NCBI RefSeq assembly: GCF_001278115.1
Contig: NZ_LIYD01000005.1
Span: 517,196 to 581,195 of the forward strand
DNA from: Flavobacterium akiainvivens
Lineage (GTDB): Bacteria; Bacteroidota; Bacteroidia; Flavobacteriales; Flavobacteriaceae
Reading direction: 5' to 3'
DNA length: 64,000 nt
Each line of letters begins with the position of its first letter. Positions within the stretch are counted from its first letter, which is position 1. Position numbers and translations under genes: made by a program. A model generated the notes under the pieces. That model saw only the letters and a program-made list of their open reading frames with translations. It ran no database searches and was not told where the DNA came from. Shown in pieces: positions 8,874-18,021 of the stretch.

Positions 8874-8929
8874 GTGTAGCTATAGTTATGTTTTTTGCGA
8901 ATATAGCTAACATAAATGTATACCTTGGT

Positions 8930-9763
8930 TTAATTTTTATTAAAAAATAAAGTGGCAACAAGTTGCTGGCTTAGCAGTTGGTTGTCCATTTCTGGTAATT
9001 CTTCTTCGGTGCTAACCTCTATTTCATTAGTGTATTGATACAACTTCCATTTCTTTTTATGATACTCTAAAGCCGTTAGGTTTTCTATCCAGTCACCGGA
9101 ATTAAGATAAGTTACGCTGCCTTTTTTATTGGTAATAACGGTGTGTTTTGGCTCATGTATATGCCCGCAAACTACATAGTCATAGTTGTTTTCAATGGCC
9201 AGGTCGGCCGCAGTGGTTTCAAAATCAGTAATAAATTTAACTGCTTTTTTTACACTGGCTTTAATTTTCTTAGAAAGGGAGTAGGGTTCACGGCCCATTT
9301 TAACCAGGCACCAGTTAACAAAACGGTTTAATAATATAAGATAGTCATAGCCTATGCCGCCCAGTTTGGCAATCCATTTTGCGTGGTGTACAGAATTATC
9401 AAAAATATCGCCGTGAAAAAACCAGGCCTTTTTACCGTCAAGTTCTAAAACTACTTTGTTTACAATAGAAAAATTACCCATTTCGGTATCGGCAAACTTC
9501 CTCAGCATTTCGTCATGATTTCCGGTAATGTAGTATACTTTGGTGCCCTTTCCGGCAAAATCAAGCAGTTTTTTAACTACTTTAAGGTGTGATTTAGGAA
9601 AGTATGATTTCCTGAACTGCCAGATATCAATAATATCTCCGTTAAGGATAAGGGTTTTGGGCTTAATTGTGCCCAGGTAGGCAAGCAGTTCTTTTGCGTG
9701 GCAGCCGTACGTGCCAAGGTGAACATCTGAAAGTACTACAACATCAACACTCCTTTTTTTCAT
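8930..9763 (-). CDS. UDP-2,3-diacylglucosamine diphosphatase-like metallophosphoesterase
   Basis: This calcineurin-fold phosphatase resembles the LpxH family, which hydrolyses UDP-2,3-diacylglucosamine to lipid X in lipid A synthesis at the inner membrane face. All metal-ligand blocks are present in order: SDVHLG, NGDIID, TGNHDE, HGDIFD and CGHIHEP. I take ATG 9763 (MKKRSVDVVVLSD); an upstream ATG at 9781 would add six residues. At 277 residues it is longer than E. coli LpxH, as Bacteroidota homologues are. Substrate assignment is by family only. Confidence 0.82.
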   Translation of the reverse strand: MKKRSVDVVVLSDVHLGTYGCHAKELLAYLGTIKPKTLILNGDIIDIWQFRKSYFPKSHLKVVKKLLDFAGKGTKVYYITGNHDEMLRKFADTEMGNFSIVNKVVLELDGKKAWFFHGDIFDNSVHHAKWIAKLGGIGYDYLILLNRFVNWCLVKMGREPYSLSKKIKASVKKAVKFITDFETTAADLAIENNYDYVVCGHIHEPKHTVITNKKGSVTYLNSGDWIENLTALEYHKKKWKLYQYTNEIEVSTEEELPEMDNQLLSQQLVATLFFNKN

Positions 9764-9901
9764 TGGAAACGTTTCTTGCAAATTAAGAATGTGGGTGTAA
9801 CTTATTTATTAGTAGAACTTTATTAAAATATTACGGAAGTTGTGCTGTATATTAAGTTTATGTACGCAAAAAATGTTCTGCAAACTAAGCGGTTAAACCC
9901 T

Positions 9902-9909
9902 TACATTTG
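9902..9909 (+). promoter_or_regulatory. Putative -7 box for aroC
   Basis: TACATTTG matches TAnnTTTG, 17 bases upstream of the aroC ATG. Confidence 0.5.
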
Positions 9910-9926
9910 TTATAAATCAATATAAA

Positions 9927-10991
9927 ATGGCAGGTAATTCTTTTGGCACACTATTTAATCTTACCACATTTGGAGAGTCTCATGGCCCGGCAGTAGGAGG
10001 GGTTATTGATGGTTGCCCATCAGGCTTAGAGGTAAATTTTAATGCAATACAGCACGAACTTAACAGGCGCAGGCCGGGGCAATCTGCTATTGTTACCCAA
10101 AGAAAAGAGCCGGATGAAGTACAGTTTCTATCGGGTATATTTGAAGGTAAAACTACCGGGGCGCCAATAGGTTTCATGGTGCAGAATACCAACCAAAAAA
10201 GTGGCGACTATGACCATATAAAAGATGCTTACCGTCCTTCGCATGCTGACTATACATATGACAAGAAATATGGTTTTCGTGATTATCGTGGCGGTGGGCG
10301 CAGTTCTGCCCGCGAAACCATAAGCAGGGTGGTGGCCGGTGCTATTGCAAAGCAAATCCTGCCCGGCATAACAATTAATGCATTTGTGTCTTCGGTAGGC
10401 GATATATTTATAGATAAACCTTACCAGGCGCTTGATTTTTCGCTTATAGAAAGCAATGATGTGCGCTGCCCTGATAGTACAACAGCAGAAAAAATGGAGG
10501 CCTATATTAAAGAGATACGCAAGCAGGGTGATACCGTAGGCGGAACCGTTACCTGTGTAATAAAAGGTGTGCCTGTAGGGCTTGGTGAGCCGGCCTTTGA
10601 TAAATTGCATGCAGAGCTGGGTAAAGCTATGCTGTCAATTAATGCGGTAAAGGGCTTTGAATATGGCAGCGGTTTTTGTGGCGCTAAGATGAAAGGAAGT
10701 GAACACAACGACCTTTTTAATACTGACGGTACTACTAAAAGTAACCTTAGCGGTGGTATACAGGGTGGTATTAGTAATGGTATGGATATTTATTTCAGGG
10801 TAGCTTTTAAACCCGTTGCCACCATAATGCAGGAGCAGGAAACCATAGATAAACAGGGTAATATTGTAAAAATGCAGGGTAGGGGCAGGCATGATCCTTG
10901 CGTTGTGCCGCGTGCAGTGCCTATTGTTGAGGCTATGGCCGCAATTGTTTTAGCTGATTTTTATCTTATTAATAAATCTTACACTAAATAA
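9927..10991 (+). CDS. aroC: Chorismate synthase
   Basis: This 354-residue enzyme makes chorismate from 5-enolpyruvylshikimate-3-phosphate using reduced FMN, the last step of the shikimate pathway in the cytoplasm. Family signatures are intact: [10 protein letters not shown] at the N-terminus, [10 protein letters not shown] in the middle, and [18 protein letters not shown] near the end. The length is typical of the monofunctional bacterial enzyme. The gene is monocistronic, with a TACATTTG -7 box just upstream. Confidence 0.97.
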   Translation: MAGNSFGTLFNLTTFGESHGPAVGGVIDGCPSGLEVNFNAIQHELNRRRPGQSAIVTQRKEPDEVQFLSGIFEGKTTGAPIGFMVQNTNQKSGDYDHIKDAYRPSHADYTYDKKYGFRDYRGGGRSSARETISRVVAGAIAKQILPGITINAFVSSVGDIFIDKPYQALDFSLIESNDVRCPDSTTAEKMEAYIKEIRKQGDTVGGTVTCVIKGVPVGLGEPAFDKLHAELGKAMLSINAVKGFEYGSGFCGAKMKGSEHNDLFNTDGTTKSNLSGGIQGGISNGMDIYFRVAFKPVATIMQEQETIDKQGNIVKMQGRGRHDPCVVPRAVPIVEAMAAIVLADFYLINKSYTK

Positions 10992-11076
10992 ATCAACTTT
11001 ACTGCTTATTAATCAGTAAATTGTGTTATTGTCTGTTTTTTTATATAATTTTTTTTGTTTTTTTAATATAAATTAA

Positions 11077-11105
11077 TTGTTATCGATATATTTTTTCTAT
11101 ATTTG
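11077..11105 (+). promoter_or_regulatory. Sigma-A promoter of the first T9SS protein gene
   Basis: TTG at 11077-11079 and TATATTTG at 11098-11105 are separated by 18 bases, fitting the Bacteroidota -33/-7 promoter. The -7 box ends 27 bases before the chosen ATG and overlaps the alternative upstream start, which argues for ATG 11133. Confidence 0.65.
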
Positions 11106-11132
11106 GAAAATATTAATTCTATTTTAATCATC

Positions 11133-11999
11133 ATGAAAAAACTTTTACTTACTGGTGCTTTTGCACTTTCGACTTTTTTAACAGCTAATGCCCAAGATGT
11201 TCTTTTTAATGTAGATTTTACTGATCTTGAGGCTCTTTCTGACTGGTATTTGATGAATGCTGACGGTGATAACCAAACTTGGAATGTTGTTGAAGATGCA
11301 GAGGTTGACGGTTATGGAGCTGGTATTGCATTTTCTGCATCATGGACTCAAGCTGCTGGAGCTCTAACTCCTGACAACTCTCTTATTACTCAGGCTTTTG
11401 AATTGCCTGCTAACGGTGGCTATGCTTCTTTTAAAATTGGTGGTATAGATCCTCAGTTTTTTCAAGAGCATTATGCTGTGTATGTAGTAGCTGATGATGC
11501 CTTTACAGAAGTAATTGACGGTCTTAGCGCTGAGCCGGCAACTGCTACAGTTGAAGATTATCTTGCACTGCTTGTTGACCCGCTTTTAGAAGAAACCATT
11601 GCTACAGCTGGACCATCTGTTAAAAACATAGACCTTGCCGATTTTTCTGGCCAAACAGTTCGTATTGTTTTTAGGCATTTTGATGTTACTGATATGAATC
11701 TTCTACTTTTAGATGATGTATCTGTTACTACAGGTACAATGTCAGCTGGTTCTGTTATAGCTTCTCAATTCTCTGTATCTCCAAACCCTGCTAACAATAT
11801 TGTAACTGTTGCTAATGCTAACAATGCTCTTGTAACAGGTGTAAGTGTTGCAGATGTAAACGGCCGTGTGGTTAAAAATGTATCTTTTGCATCAGTTTCT
11901 GAAGCTCAGATTAATGTTTCTGACCTTTCAAACGGTGTTTATATGATGACAATTTCATCTGATAAAGGTGCTGTAACTAAAAAGATTGTTAAAAACTAA
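11133..11999 (+). CDS. Secreted protein with T9SS type A sorting domain
   Basis: This protein of about 288 residues is exported by Sec (MKKLLLTGAFALSTFL, cut after ANAQ) and then by the type IX system. Residues ~25-200 form a cleaved-adhesin/choice-of-anchor-J beta-sandwich (start FNVDF..LSDWYLMNADGD). The last ~75 residues are the T9SS type A signal, with SVSPNPANN, a DVNGRVVK strand and a final KKIVKN. I chose ATG 11133 because a 30-base upstream extension overlaps the promoter. It is followed by a strong terminator. The adhesion target is unknown. Confidence 0.87.
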   Translation: MKKLLLTGAFALSTFLTANAQDVLFNVDFTDLEALSDWYLMNADGDNQTWNVVEDAEVDGYGAGIAFSASWTQAAGALTPDNSLITQAFELPANGGYASFKIGGIDPQFFQEHYAVYVVADDAFTEVIDGLSAEPATATVEDYLALLVDPLLEETIATAGPSVKNIDLADFSGQTVRIVFRHFDVTDMNLLLLDDVSVTTGTMSAGSVIASQFSVSPNPANNIVTVANANNALVTGVSVADVNGRVVKNVSFASVSEAQINVSDLSNGVYMMTISSDKGAVTKKIVKN

Positions 12000-12025
12000 T
12001 TTATCTTAGTTCATACAATATATTT

Positions 12026-12056
12026 AAAGCTACCCTATATGGGTAGCTTTTTTATT
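12026..12056 (+). terminator. Intrinsic terminator
   Basis: A 10-bp perfect stem AAAGCTACCC/GGGTAGCTTT (12026-12035 with 12041-12050) is followed by a T run, 26 bases after the stop of the first T9SS gene. Confidence 0.88.
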
Positions 12057-12131
12057 TTTGTTATATCCTGAGAGTTTCATAAAATATTTGTTAATAATTA
12101 GTGAATAATTAATGTAGGTTATTTTTTTTTC

Positions 12132-12139
12132 TATTTTTG
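12132..12139 (+). promoter_or_regulatory. Putative -7 box of the second T9SS protein gene
   Basis: TATTTTTG matches TAnnTTTG, 27 bases before the ATG at 12167. That is the same distance as in the preceding gene. Confidence 0.55.
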
Positions 12140-12166
12140 GTTGAAACATAAAAACTATTGTCAACC

Positions 12167-13663
12167 ATGAAAAAAAAATTACTTACTGGTGCTTTTTTAC
12201 TTACAGCTCTGTTTGCTGCTAAAGCGCAGGATTCTTGTGCAGATGCGCTCGAAATTACCGCAAGCGGTAGCTTTACTGTAGATGCTATTAACGGAACGTA
12301 TATTGGTACCTGTCTTACCGGTGCCGCCACCGCTACTGAATGGTATAAAATTACACCTACAGAAAACTCTTTAATCAGGGTTAATACAAACCTTCCTGCA
12401 AACGTTACCGCCCAGGCCGATACAAGGTTTTCAATTGCTACAGGTACTTGTGCTGCAAATGGATTAACTTGTGTAGATGGTATGGATGATATTAGCTCAA
12501 GTAACTTTTTAGGAGATCTAACATTCCAGGCAGTTGCAGGAGACACTTATTTTATAATGTTTGATAACCGTTGGCTATCAACCGGCTTTGATTTTGAAAT
12601 TACTATTACACCTGCCAGTTGCTTTACCCCATCTGGATTTGCATTCTCAGCTGAGGGTGGCCTTACAACTACGAGTGCTTCAATTGAGTGGGATGAGCCT
12701 GCAACAGCTCCGGTAGGGTATGAGTTTGAATATGGTCCGGCAGGATTTACTCAAGGCAGTGGTACAACATTAAATCTTGATACGCCTATTGCTGATATTG
12801 AAGGGCTTACTTCTGGTACTAATTATGCATTTTATGTAAGGACTGATTGTGGTGAAGGCGATTTTAGCGAATGGTTAGGCCCTATTACATTTACAACTCT
12901 ATTTGATCCTGCAAACCTTAACTATTACTATGGTTTTGAAACAACAAACTTGGATGGCTGGACAACAAATATAGTAGCAGGATCTCCTTGGGCAATTGAG
13001 AATGCAGATTCTCTTGAAGGTTTTACCGCTCAGGAAGGTGAGAACGCAATAGGTGCAGGCGCATATACTACCTCTGATTCTTGGTTGTTTTCAAGGGGCA
13101 TAAATGTTGAGGCTGGCCAGGTTGTTAATATTTCTTACTATGTTGCTAAACTTACCGGTGCAGGAACTGGCGGAGAAAACAATATTGGCCTTACAAGGGG
13201 TAATGATACTACTGTAGCGGGCCAAACTGTGATTACTGAACAAACTATTGTTGATAGTGCAGATTGGACTCAAAGGACCGCAACTTTTACAGCTGCTACT
13301 GCCGGGGTATATTATTTAGGTTTCCATTATACATCTACCGGTCAGGCTGCAGCTAATTACGGATATGCATTGATTGATAATGTGGCTATTACTTCGCCTA
13401 CAGGTGGTGTTGCTGGTTTTAATACAGCTTCATTCCTTGTGTCTCCAAACCCTGCTAACAATTTTGTAACTGTTTCTAATACTGATAATGTACTAATCAA
13501 CAACATCCAGCTTACTGACCTTAATGGCCGTATTGTTAAGACTATGTCTTTTGACGGTGTTGCTCAGGCTCAGGTTGGCGTTTCAGATCTTGCTAATGGT
13601 GTTTATATGATGAACATTTCATCAGACAAAGGTTCTGTAACCAAGAAAATTGTTAAAAACTAA
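12167..13663 (+). CDS. Secreted fibronectin III / cleaved-adhesin protein with T9SS sorting domain
   Basis: This secreted protein of about 498 residues begins MKKKLLTGAFLLTALFAAKAQ (cleaved after AKAQ). Its parts in order are a beta domain with paired cysteines (about 25-145), a fibronectin type III repeat (about 150-245, with SASIEWDEP and SGTNYAFYV), a cleaved-adhesin/anchor-J domain (about 260-405), and a T9SS type A C-terminal signal (about 425-498, VSPNPANNFVTV). The N-terminus, CTD and terminator layout match the preceding gene. The two CTDs are nearly the same, so they are duplicated secreted paralogues. A TTG nine bases upstream is an unlikely start. Confidence 0.88.
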   Translation: MKKKLLTGAFLLTALFAAKAQDSCADALEITASGSFTVDAINGTYIGTCLTGAATATEWYKITPTENSLIRVNTNLPANVTAQADTRFSIATGTCAANGLTCVDGMDDISSSNFLGDLTFQAVAGDTYFIMFDNRWLSTGFDFEITITPASCFTPSGFAFSAEGGLTTTSASIEWDEPATAPVGYEFEYGPAGFTQGSGTTLNLDTPIADIEGLTSGTNYAFYVRTDCGEGDFSEWLGPITFTTLFDPANLNYYYGFETTNLDGWTTNIVAGSPWAIENADSLEGFTAQEGENAIGAGAYTTSDSWLFSRGINVEAGQVVNISYYVAKLTGAGTGGENNIGLTRGNDTTVAGQTVITEQTIVDSADWTQRTATFTAATAGVYYLGFHYTSTGQAAANYGYALIDNVAITSPTGGVAGFNTASFLVSPNPANNFVTVSNTDNVLINNIQLTDLNGRIVKTMSFDGVAQAQVGVSDLANGVYMMNISSDKGSVTKKIVKN

Positions 13664-13690
13664 ATTAGTTAGTTTTTTTAGAACATATTA

Positions 13691-13718
13691 AAGGCTGCCT
13701 GAAATGGGCAGCCTTTTT
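13691..13718 (+). terminator. Intrinsic terminator
   Basis: A 9-bp stem AAGGCTGCC/GGCAGCCTT (13691-13699 with 13707-13715) and a T run lie 28 bases after the stop. Confidence 0.88.
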
Positions 13719-13739
13719 ATTTGAGTTTGGTCTGAAAAA

Positions 13740-14159
13740 TTATACCAGTGTAGCTGATAATGTTATTTCTGCGGCAGCTAAAACTTTAGAAAGCGGGCAA
13801 ATTTCTTTTGCTTTTTTAGCGATATCCTGAAAGTCCTGTTCTGTAATTCCGGGAACGCTGCCTTCAAGCTTTAAGTGTATTTTAGTGATAGTGCCATCTT
13901 CAAATGTTACCTGGGCTTCAGTGTCAAGGTTATCGGCTGTAAAGCCTTTCTCGTTAAGTAAGAAGCTAAATTGCATGGTAAAACATCCTGCATGTGCTGC
14001 GCCTAAAAGTTCTTCAGGGTTAGTGCCTACACCGTCTTCAAAACGGGTTTTAAATGAGTACTGTGCTTTGTTTAAAGTTGTACTTTCTGTGCTTACAGAG
14101 CCTTTTCCGTCTTTGCCGGTCCCTTTCCAGTTTGCGCTTGCTTTTCTTGTAAATTTCAT
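13740..14159 (-). CDS. OsmC family peroxiredoxin
   Basis: This 139-residue cytoplasmic OsmC/Ohr-fold protein reduces organic or lipid hydroperoxides. Both redox cysteines are present: Cys59 in AAHAGCF and Cys121 in EICPLSK, with the conserved NPEELLGAAHA helix before the first. The length and the YSFKTRFEDG strand place it in the OsmC rather than the Ohr branch. The oxidative regulator oxyR lies 1.3 kb away, so shared regulation is possible but not shown. Confidence 0.9.
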   Translation of the reverse strand: MKFTRKASANWKGTGKDGKGSVSTESTTLNKAQYSFKTRFEDGVGTNPEELLGAAHAGCFTMQFSFLLNEKGFTADNLDTEAQVTFEDGTITKIHLKLEGSVPGITEQDFQDIAKKAKEICPLSKVLAAAEITLSATLV

Positions 14160-14279
14160 GGTTTATTGATTTTTAGATTATTAAAGATATTAGTTTTAAA
14201 AGTATTTAAGTGTAGCTATAAAGTTATTTATTGTATGAGCTCTAACTTGTTAAGCCTTTGTTATTTTTCTTACTGATTA

Positions 14280-15308
14280 TTAATTGTGTAGTTTGTCTTT
14301 TAGTGCATCGGTAGCCTGTTTAATAGCAGCTCGAGGTGCAGGTGTATCTGTAATGGGATTTAGCATTACAAAGTCGTGTATAGTGCCTATATATCGGGTT
14401 GCGGTAACTTTTACGCCTGCTGCATTCAGTTTTTTTGCATAGGCTTCACCTTCATCACGCAGTACATCATTTTCTGCTGTAATTATCAATGCTTCAGGCA
14501 GGTTTTTTAGTTGTTCAAAATCAGCACGTAGTGGCGAGGCAGTAATTTGGTTACGGTCTGCTGCATTGGGTGCATATTGGTTCCAAAACCATATCATGGC
14601 ATTAAGGGTAAGAAAGTGTCCGTTGGCAAATTGCTGGTATGAGGCTGTGTTAAAGTTAGCATCGGTAACAGGGTAGAAAAGTAGCTGAAAATCAATAGCC
14701 GGGCCTTTGCGCTCTTTTGCCATGAGTGTTACGGCTATGGCCATATTTCCACCTACACTATCGCCGCCCACAGCCAGTTTTGAAGTGTCAAGTCCCAGTT
14801 TACTGCCGTTTTCTTTAATCCACTTAGTTGCAGCATAAGCCTCTTCGTTAGCCTGCGGATACCTGGCTTCGGGGGTTGGGGTATAGTTAACAAAAACTAC
14901 GGCTATATTTGCACCAACCGCCAGTTCCCTTACTAACCTGTCGTGTGTAAAGGCATTGCCTAAAATCCATCCGCCACCATGAAAATACATCAACACCGGT
15001 AGCTTTTCTTTAGCCCCCTGGGGTTTCACAATTCTTATAGATACTTTATAACCATCCTGGGTTATGGTTTTCTCTTCAATGTCGGCCGGTAGTTTTTTGT
15101 AATCGCCGGTCTGCGCATTTATAAGTACGTTGCGGGCATCTTGAATGGAAAGCTCATAAAGTTGTGGGCCATTGCCACTATGTACCGCTTTTAAAAATTC
15201 GCGGGTTTGTTTTTCAATGTTATAGCTTCCCGCTAAAGATGGGTCGGTTTGTGCGGTGGCAATGCTTAATCCTATAAGTACTAAAGCCAATGTTGCAAAT
15301 TTTTTCAT
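14280..15308 (-). CDS. Secreted alpha/beta hydrolase (HSL-type esterase)
   Basis: This 342-residue hormone-sensitive-lipase-type esterase has a Sec signal (about residues 1-19, cut before QTDPSL). The HSL oxyanion motif HGGGW is at 110-114, nucleophile Ser184 is in GGDSVGGN, the Asp is in ENDVLRDEG and the His is in GTIHDF. It is probably periplasmic. It is divergent from oxyR, with a minus-strand TAAATTTG box at 15375-15382, so it could be co-regulated with the neighbouring OsmC gene. Confidence 0.88.
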   Translation of the reverse strand: MKKFATLALVLIGLSIATAQTDPSLAGSYNIEKQTREFLKAVHSGNGPQLYELSIQDARNVLINAQTGDYKKLPADIEEKTITQDGYKVSIRIVKPQGAKEKLPVLMYFHGGGWILGNAFTHDRLVRELAVGANIAVVFVNYTPTPEARYPQANEEAYAATKWIKENGSKLGLDTSKLAVGGDSVGGNMAIAVTLMAKERKGPAIDFQLLFYPVTDANFNTASYQQFANGHFLTLNAMIWFWNQYAPNAADRNQITASPLRADFEQLKNLPEALIITAENDVLRDEGEAYAKKLNAAGVKVTATRYIGTIHDFVMLNPITDTPAPRAAIKQATDALKDKLHN

Positions 15309-15374
15309 AATGATTTGTATTAATTGTTGATTGTTTACATTTTATGAGGTTTTAATTACCTCATTTTGACAAGA

Positions 15375-15407
15375 CAAATTTATTTCGATAGCTATATATA
15401 AATCAAA
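15375..15407 (-). promoter_or_regulatory. Putative promoter of the esterase gene
   Basis: On the minus strand TTTG (15407-15404) and TAAATTTG (15382-15375) are spaced 21 bases apart, inside the 137-base region shared with divergent oxyR. Confidence 0.5.
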
Positions 15408-15445
15408 TTAATAATTTTTTATCTTTATAAAATAAAATTATAACA

Positions 15446-16417
15446 ATGACAATTCAACAATTAAGATATATTGTGGCGCTCGATGAACACCGCCATTTTG
15501 CAAGGGCTGCCGAAGAATGTAACGTTACACAGCCGGGCTTAACCATTCAGCTTAAAAACCTTGAAGAAGAGATTGGTATTAAGGTTTTTGACCGGGCTAA
15601 AGTGCCTTTAAAGCCCACACTTGCCGGTTTTGAGATTATTGAGAGGGCTAAGAAGCTGCTGCGTGAGGCAGATTCTATTCGTGATTATGTAGTGCATAAA
15701 AAAAATGACCTGACCGGTAAGGTAACAATAGGGGTAATAAGTACCCTTTCGCCTTATTTAATGCCTGTATTTATTAAAAAGATTAAAGATGTTGTGCCCG
15801 ATGTTGCGTTTACTATAGTGGAGGCCGGTACCGTACATTTAATGCACTATCTGGAAACAGGAGCTATAGATATAGCACTCATGGCTACACCTACATCTAA
15901 TCCCGGTTTAAATGAATACCCGGTTTTTCAGGAACCTTTTGTGGCATGCTTGCCTGAAGGGCATAGTATGGCTAATACCCCTTTTTATGAGCTGAATGAA
16001 AATGATAAGCCTGATTTACTTTTGCTGCAAAACGAGTATTGTTTTAATGCGCAGCTTTTGGATATTTGCAGCCTGGGCGAACCGGGCTTGCAGTCTGGTA
16101 ATGTTAAGTATGAAATAAACTCAATTGAAACCCTTAAAAACCTGGTTAAGGCGGGGATGGGGTTTGCTATACTGCCTCAATTATCAGCCCAAAATAAAGA
16201 TGAAGGCATTTATAAGCCTTTTAAGGATACCATACCGGTAAGGGAAATAAGCCTGGTAGTGGCCGATACTTTTAGCCGCAAGCTTTTGCTTGAAAAGATA
16301 AGCGAAACATTGTGGCTGTGCCTGCCGGAATCATTAAAACAGCAAAAACAATACAAGAAAATACGCTGGAACGACTCGCCCTATTTTATAAAGGCTTTAG
16401 AACAATATAAAGGATAA
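15446..16417 (+). CDS. oxyR: Hydrogen peroxide-inducible LysR-type activator OxyR
   Basis: This 323-residue LysR regulator senses peroxide through a disulfide and activates antioxidant genes. The N-terminal helix-turn-helix covers about 1-60 (FARAAEECNVTQPGLT). The redox cysteines fall at Cys199 (QNEYCF) and Cys208 (LLDICSLGEPG), the same numbers as in E. coli OxyR, followed by the conserved SIETLKNLVKAGMG helix. A TATCTTTA element at about 15420 may be its -7 box. It is convergent with the next gene across a shared hairpin. Confidence 0.93.
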   Translation: MTIQQLRYIVALDEHRHFARAAEECNVTQPGLTIQLKNLEEEIGIKVFDRAKVPLKPTLAGFEIIERAKKLLREADSIRDYVVHKKNDLTGKVTIGVISTLSPYLMPVFIKKIKDVVPDVAFTIVEAGTVHLMHYLETGAIDIALMATPTSNPGLNEYPVFQEPFVACLPEGHSMANTPFYELNENDKPDLLLLQNEYCFNAQLLDICSLGEPGLQSGNVKYEINSIETLKNLVKAGMGFAILPQLSAQNKDEGIYKPFKDTIPVREISLVVADTFSRKLLLEKISETLWLCLPESLKQQKQYKKIRWNDSPYFIKALEQYKG

Positions 16418-16446
16418 AAAAACCGCAGCTGTATGCTGCGGTTTGT
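16416..16446. terminator. Bidirectional terminator between oxyR and the 495-aa gene
   Basis: A 9-bp stem AACCGCAGC/GCTGCGGTT (16421-16429 with 16435-16443) sits between convergent genes. The A7 tract on its left gives a good T tract on the minus strand; the plus-strand tail GTTTGTGTT is weaker. Confidence 0.75.
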
Positions 16447-16447
16447 G

Positions 16448-17935
16448 TTATATCTGTGGCTGGCTTTCAGTAGATTCGGCCAGTTGCTTTTTTGGGTCGT
16501 AACCAAACAGGTGGTTCTGTTTAATTATTTCAGCAATACCGGCAGGTAGCATGGTTTCCCACCCGGCTTTTCCTTTGCTGATCATTTTAAGTACTTCACG
16601 GCTAAAGATGTTCAGGTTGTTTACATCAACATCAGGAATATCATTAACCTTACCGTTGTATTTAAAGAACTTATACAACTCTTTCATGCGCGGGTGTACT
16701 TTAAGGTTTTCAGAGTCAATAACATGGCCTTCTTCGTCTTTCATAGGGTAGAGGTATACCTTAAGATCGCGGTAAAACAGTTTGCCAAATGCCTCTAATA
16801 TGCCTCCGCTAAGGTGGCGGTAATATTTTTCATCAAAAATATCAATCAGGTTACTTACACCCATTGATAGTCCCATACGGGCTTTGGTATAAGAGCTAAA
16901 GTATTCAACAACCTTATAGTATTCCTGGAAATTAGATATCATAACCGTTTGGCCAAGCGAGCATAAAAGCTCAGCCCTGTCCATAAAGTCACGCTCATCA
17001 ATCTCACCATCGCTGCGCAGGTTGCTAAGGGTTATTTCAAACACCACAAGTGCCTTATCAGGGTCAACCTTGTTTTCTTCAAGAAACATTTTGTATGATT
17101 TCTCATACATATCCATGTTTACCTTGGTTACCGGGCGGAAACTTCCACGCAGCGCAAGGATATTCTTTTTATAAAGTACAGCAGCTGGCAGTACATTGTG
17201 GCCGCTTGGGTCAAACATTACGGCATCGGTCATGCCGTTTTTAACCAGCTGAAGGCTCATAAGCCTGTTGTCTACATCGGCAAAGCGTGGGCCTGAAAAG
17301 TTTATGGTATCAATTTCAAGCTGGTCTTTGTCAAGGTGGTCATATAGGTAGCGCAGTAGTTTTTTAGGGTCGTTATACTTGTAAAACGCGCCATAAATAA
17401 GATTTACACCTAAAATGCCCAGTGTTTCCTGCTGAAGGCGTGCATCGGTTTCCCTAAAACGTATGTGCAGTATAATCTCGTTGTAATCTTCATCCGGCTC
17501 AACCTGGTACCTTATGCCTACCCAGCCGTGTCCTTTAAATTGCTTGGCAAAATCTATAGTGGCAACGGTATTTGCATAGCTAAAAAATACCTTGTTGGGG
17601 TGTTTTTCGCGCTTAAGCCTGTCTTCCATAATGCGCACCTCGTGGCCCAGCATCTTTTTAAGGCGGCTTTCGGTAACATATCTTCCGTCTTCCTCAACGC
17701 CGTAAATGGCATCACTAAAATCTTTATCGTAGGCAGACATGGCTTTGGCTATCGTTCCACTCGATGCTCCTGAGCGGAAGAAATGGCGCACAGTTTCCTG
17801 TCCGGCACCTATTTCGGCAAATGTGCCGTAAATGTTTTCGTTCAGGTTTATGCGCAGCGCTTTATCTTTTATAGATGGAACGTGAGCAATAATCCTGTCG
17901 CCCTTTAAAGTTATTTCGTCGTCAGATAGTTTCAT
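16448..17935 (-). CDS. Conserved protein of unknown function (495 aa)
   Basis: This is a large soluble protein without signal peptide or membrane segments. It contains conserved-looking blocks such as IKDKALRINLNENIYGTF, GAGQETVRHFF and FDPSGHNVLPAAVLY. I have a memory of flavobacterial relatives carrying inconsistent automated labels (including nicotinate-nucleotide adenylyltransferase), but I see no nucleotidyltransferase HxGH motif and do not adopt that. It is monocistronic, with its own TAACTTTG -7 box, and ends at the oxyR terminator. The function is open. Confidence 0.8.
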   Translation of the reverse strand: MKLSDDEITLKGDRIIAHVPSIKDKALRINLNENIYGTFAEIGAGQETVRHFFRSGASSGTIAKAMSAYDKDFSDAIYGVEEDGRYVTESRLKKMLGHEVRIMEDRLKREKHPNKVFFSYANTVATIDFAKQFKGHGWVGIRYQVEPDEDYNEIILHIRFRETDARLQQETLGILGVNLIYGAFYKYNDPKKLLRYLYDHLDKDQLEIDTINFSGPRFADVDNRLMSLQLVKNGMTDAVMFDPSGHNVLPAAVLYKKNILALRGSFRPVTKVNMDMYEKSYKMFLEENKVDPDKALVVFEITLSNLRSDGEIDERDFMDRAELLCSLGQTVMISNFQEYYKVVEYFSSYTKARMGLSMGVSNLIDIFDEKYYRHLSGGILEAFGKLFYRDLKVYLYPMKDEEGHVIDSENLKVHPRMKELYKFFKYNGKVNDIPDVDVNNLNIFSREVLKMISKGKAGWETMLPAGIAEIIKQNHLFGYDPKKQLAESTESQPQI

Positions 17936-17954
17936 AGCGGTGAAAGATATGCTG

Positions 17955-17962
17955 CAAAGTTA
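17955..17962 (-). promoter_or_regulatory. Putative -7 box of the 495-aa gene
   Basis: The minus strand reads TAACTTTG, 20 bases upstream of the start; TTTG at 17989-17986 may be its -33. Confidence 0.55.
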
Positions 17963-17995
17963 GGAAATGACTGCATTTTATAAAACAAATTATGC

Positions 17996-18003
17996 TATTT
18001 TTG
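17996..18003 (+). promoter_or_regulatory. Putative -7 box of the MBL hydrolase operon
   Basis: TATTTTTG matches TAnnTTTG, 18 bases upstream of the TTG start at 18022. The two divergent promoters are packed within 50 bases. Confidence 0.5.
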
Positions 18004-18021
18004 TGTAAAAAATAAAGTATT

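Noticed and set aside
16448..17935. Annotation of the 495-aa protein as nicotinate-nucleotide adenylyltransferase
   Set aside because: No HxGH or ISSTxxR nucleotidyltransferase motif can be seen and the length is twice that of NadD.
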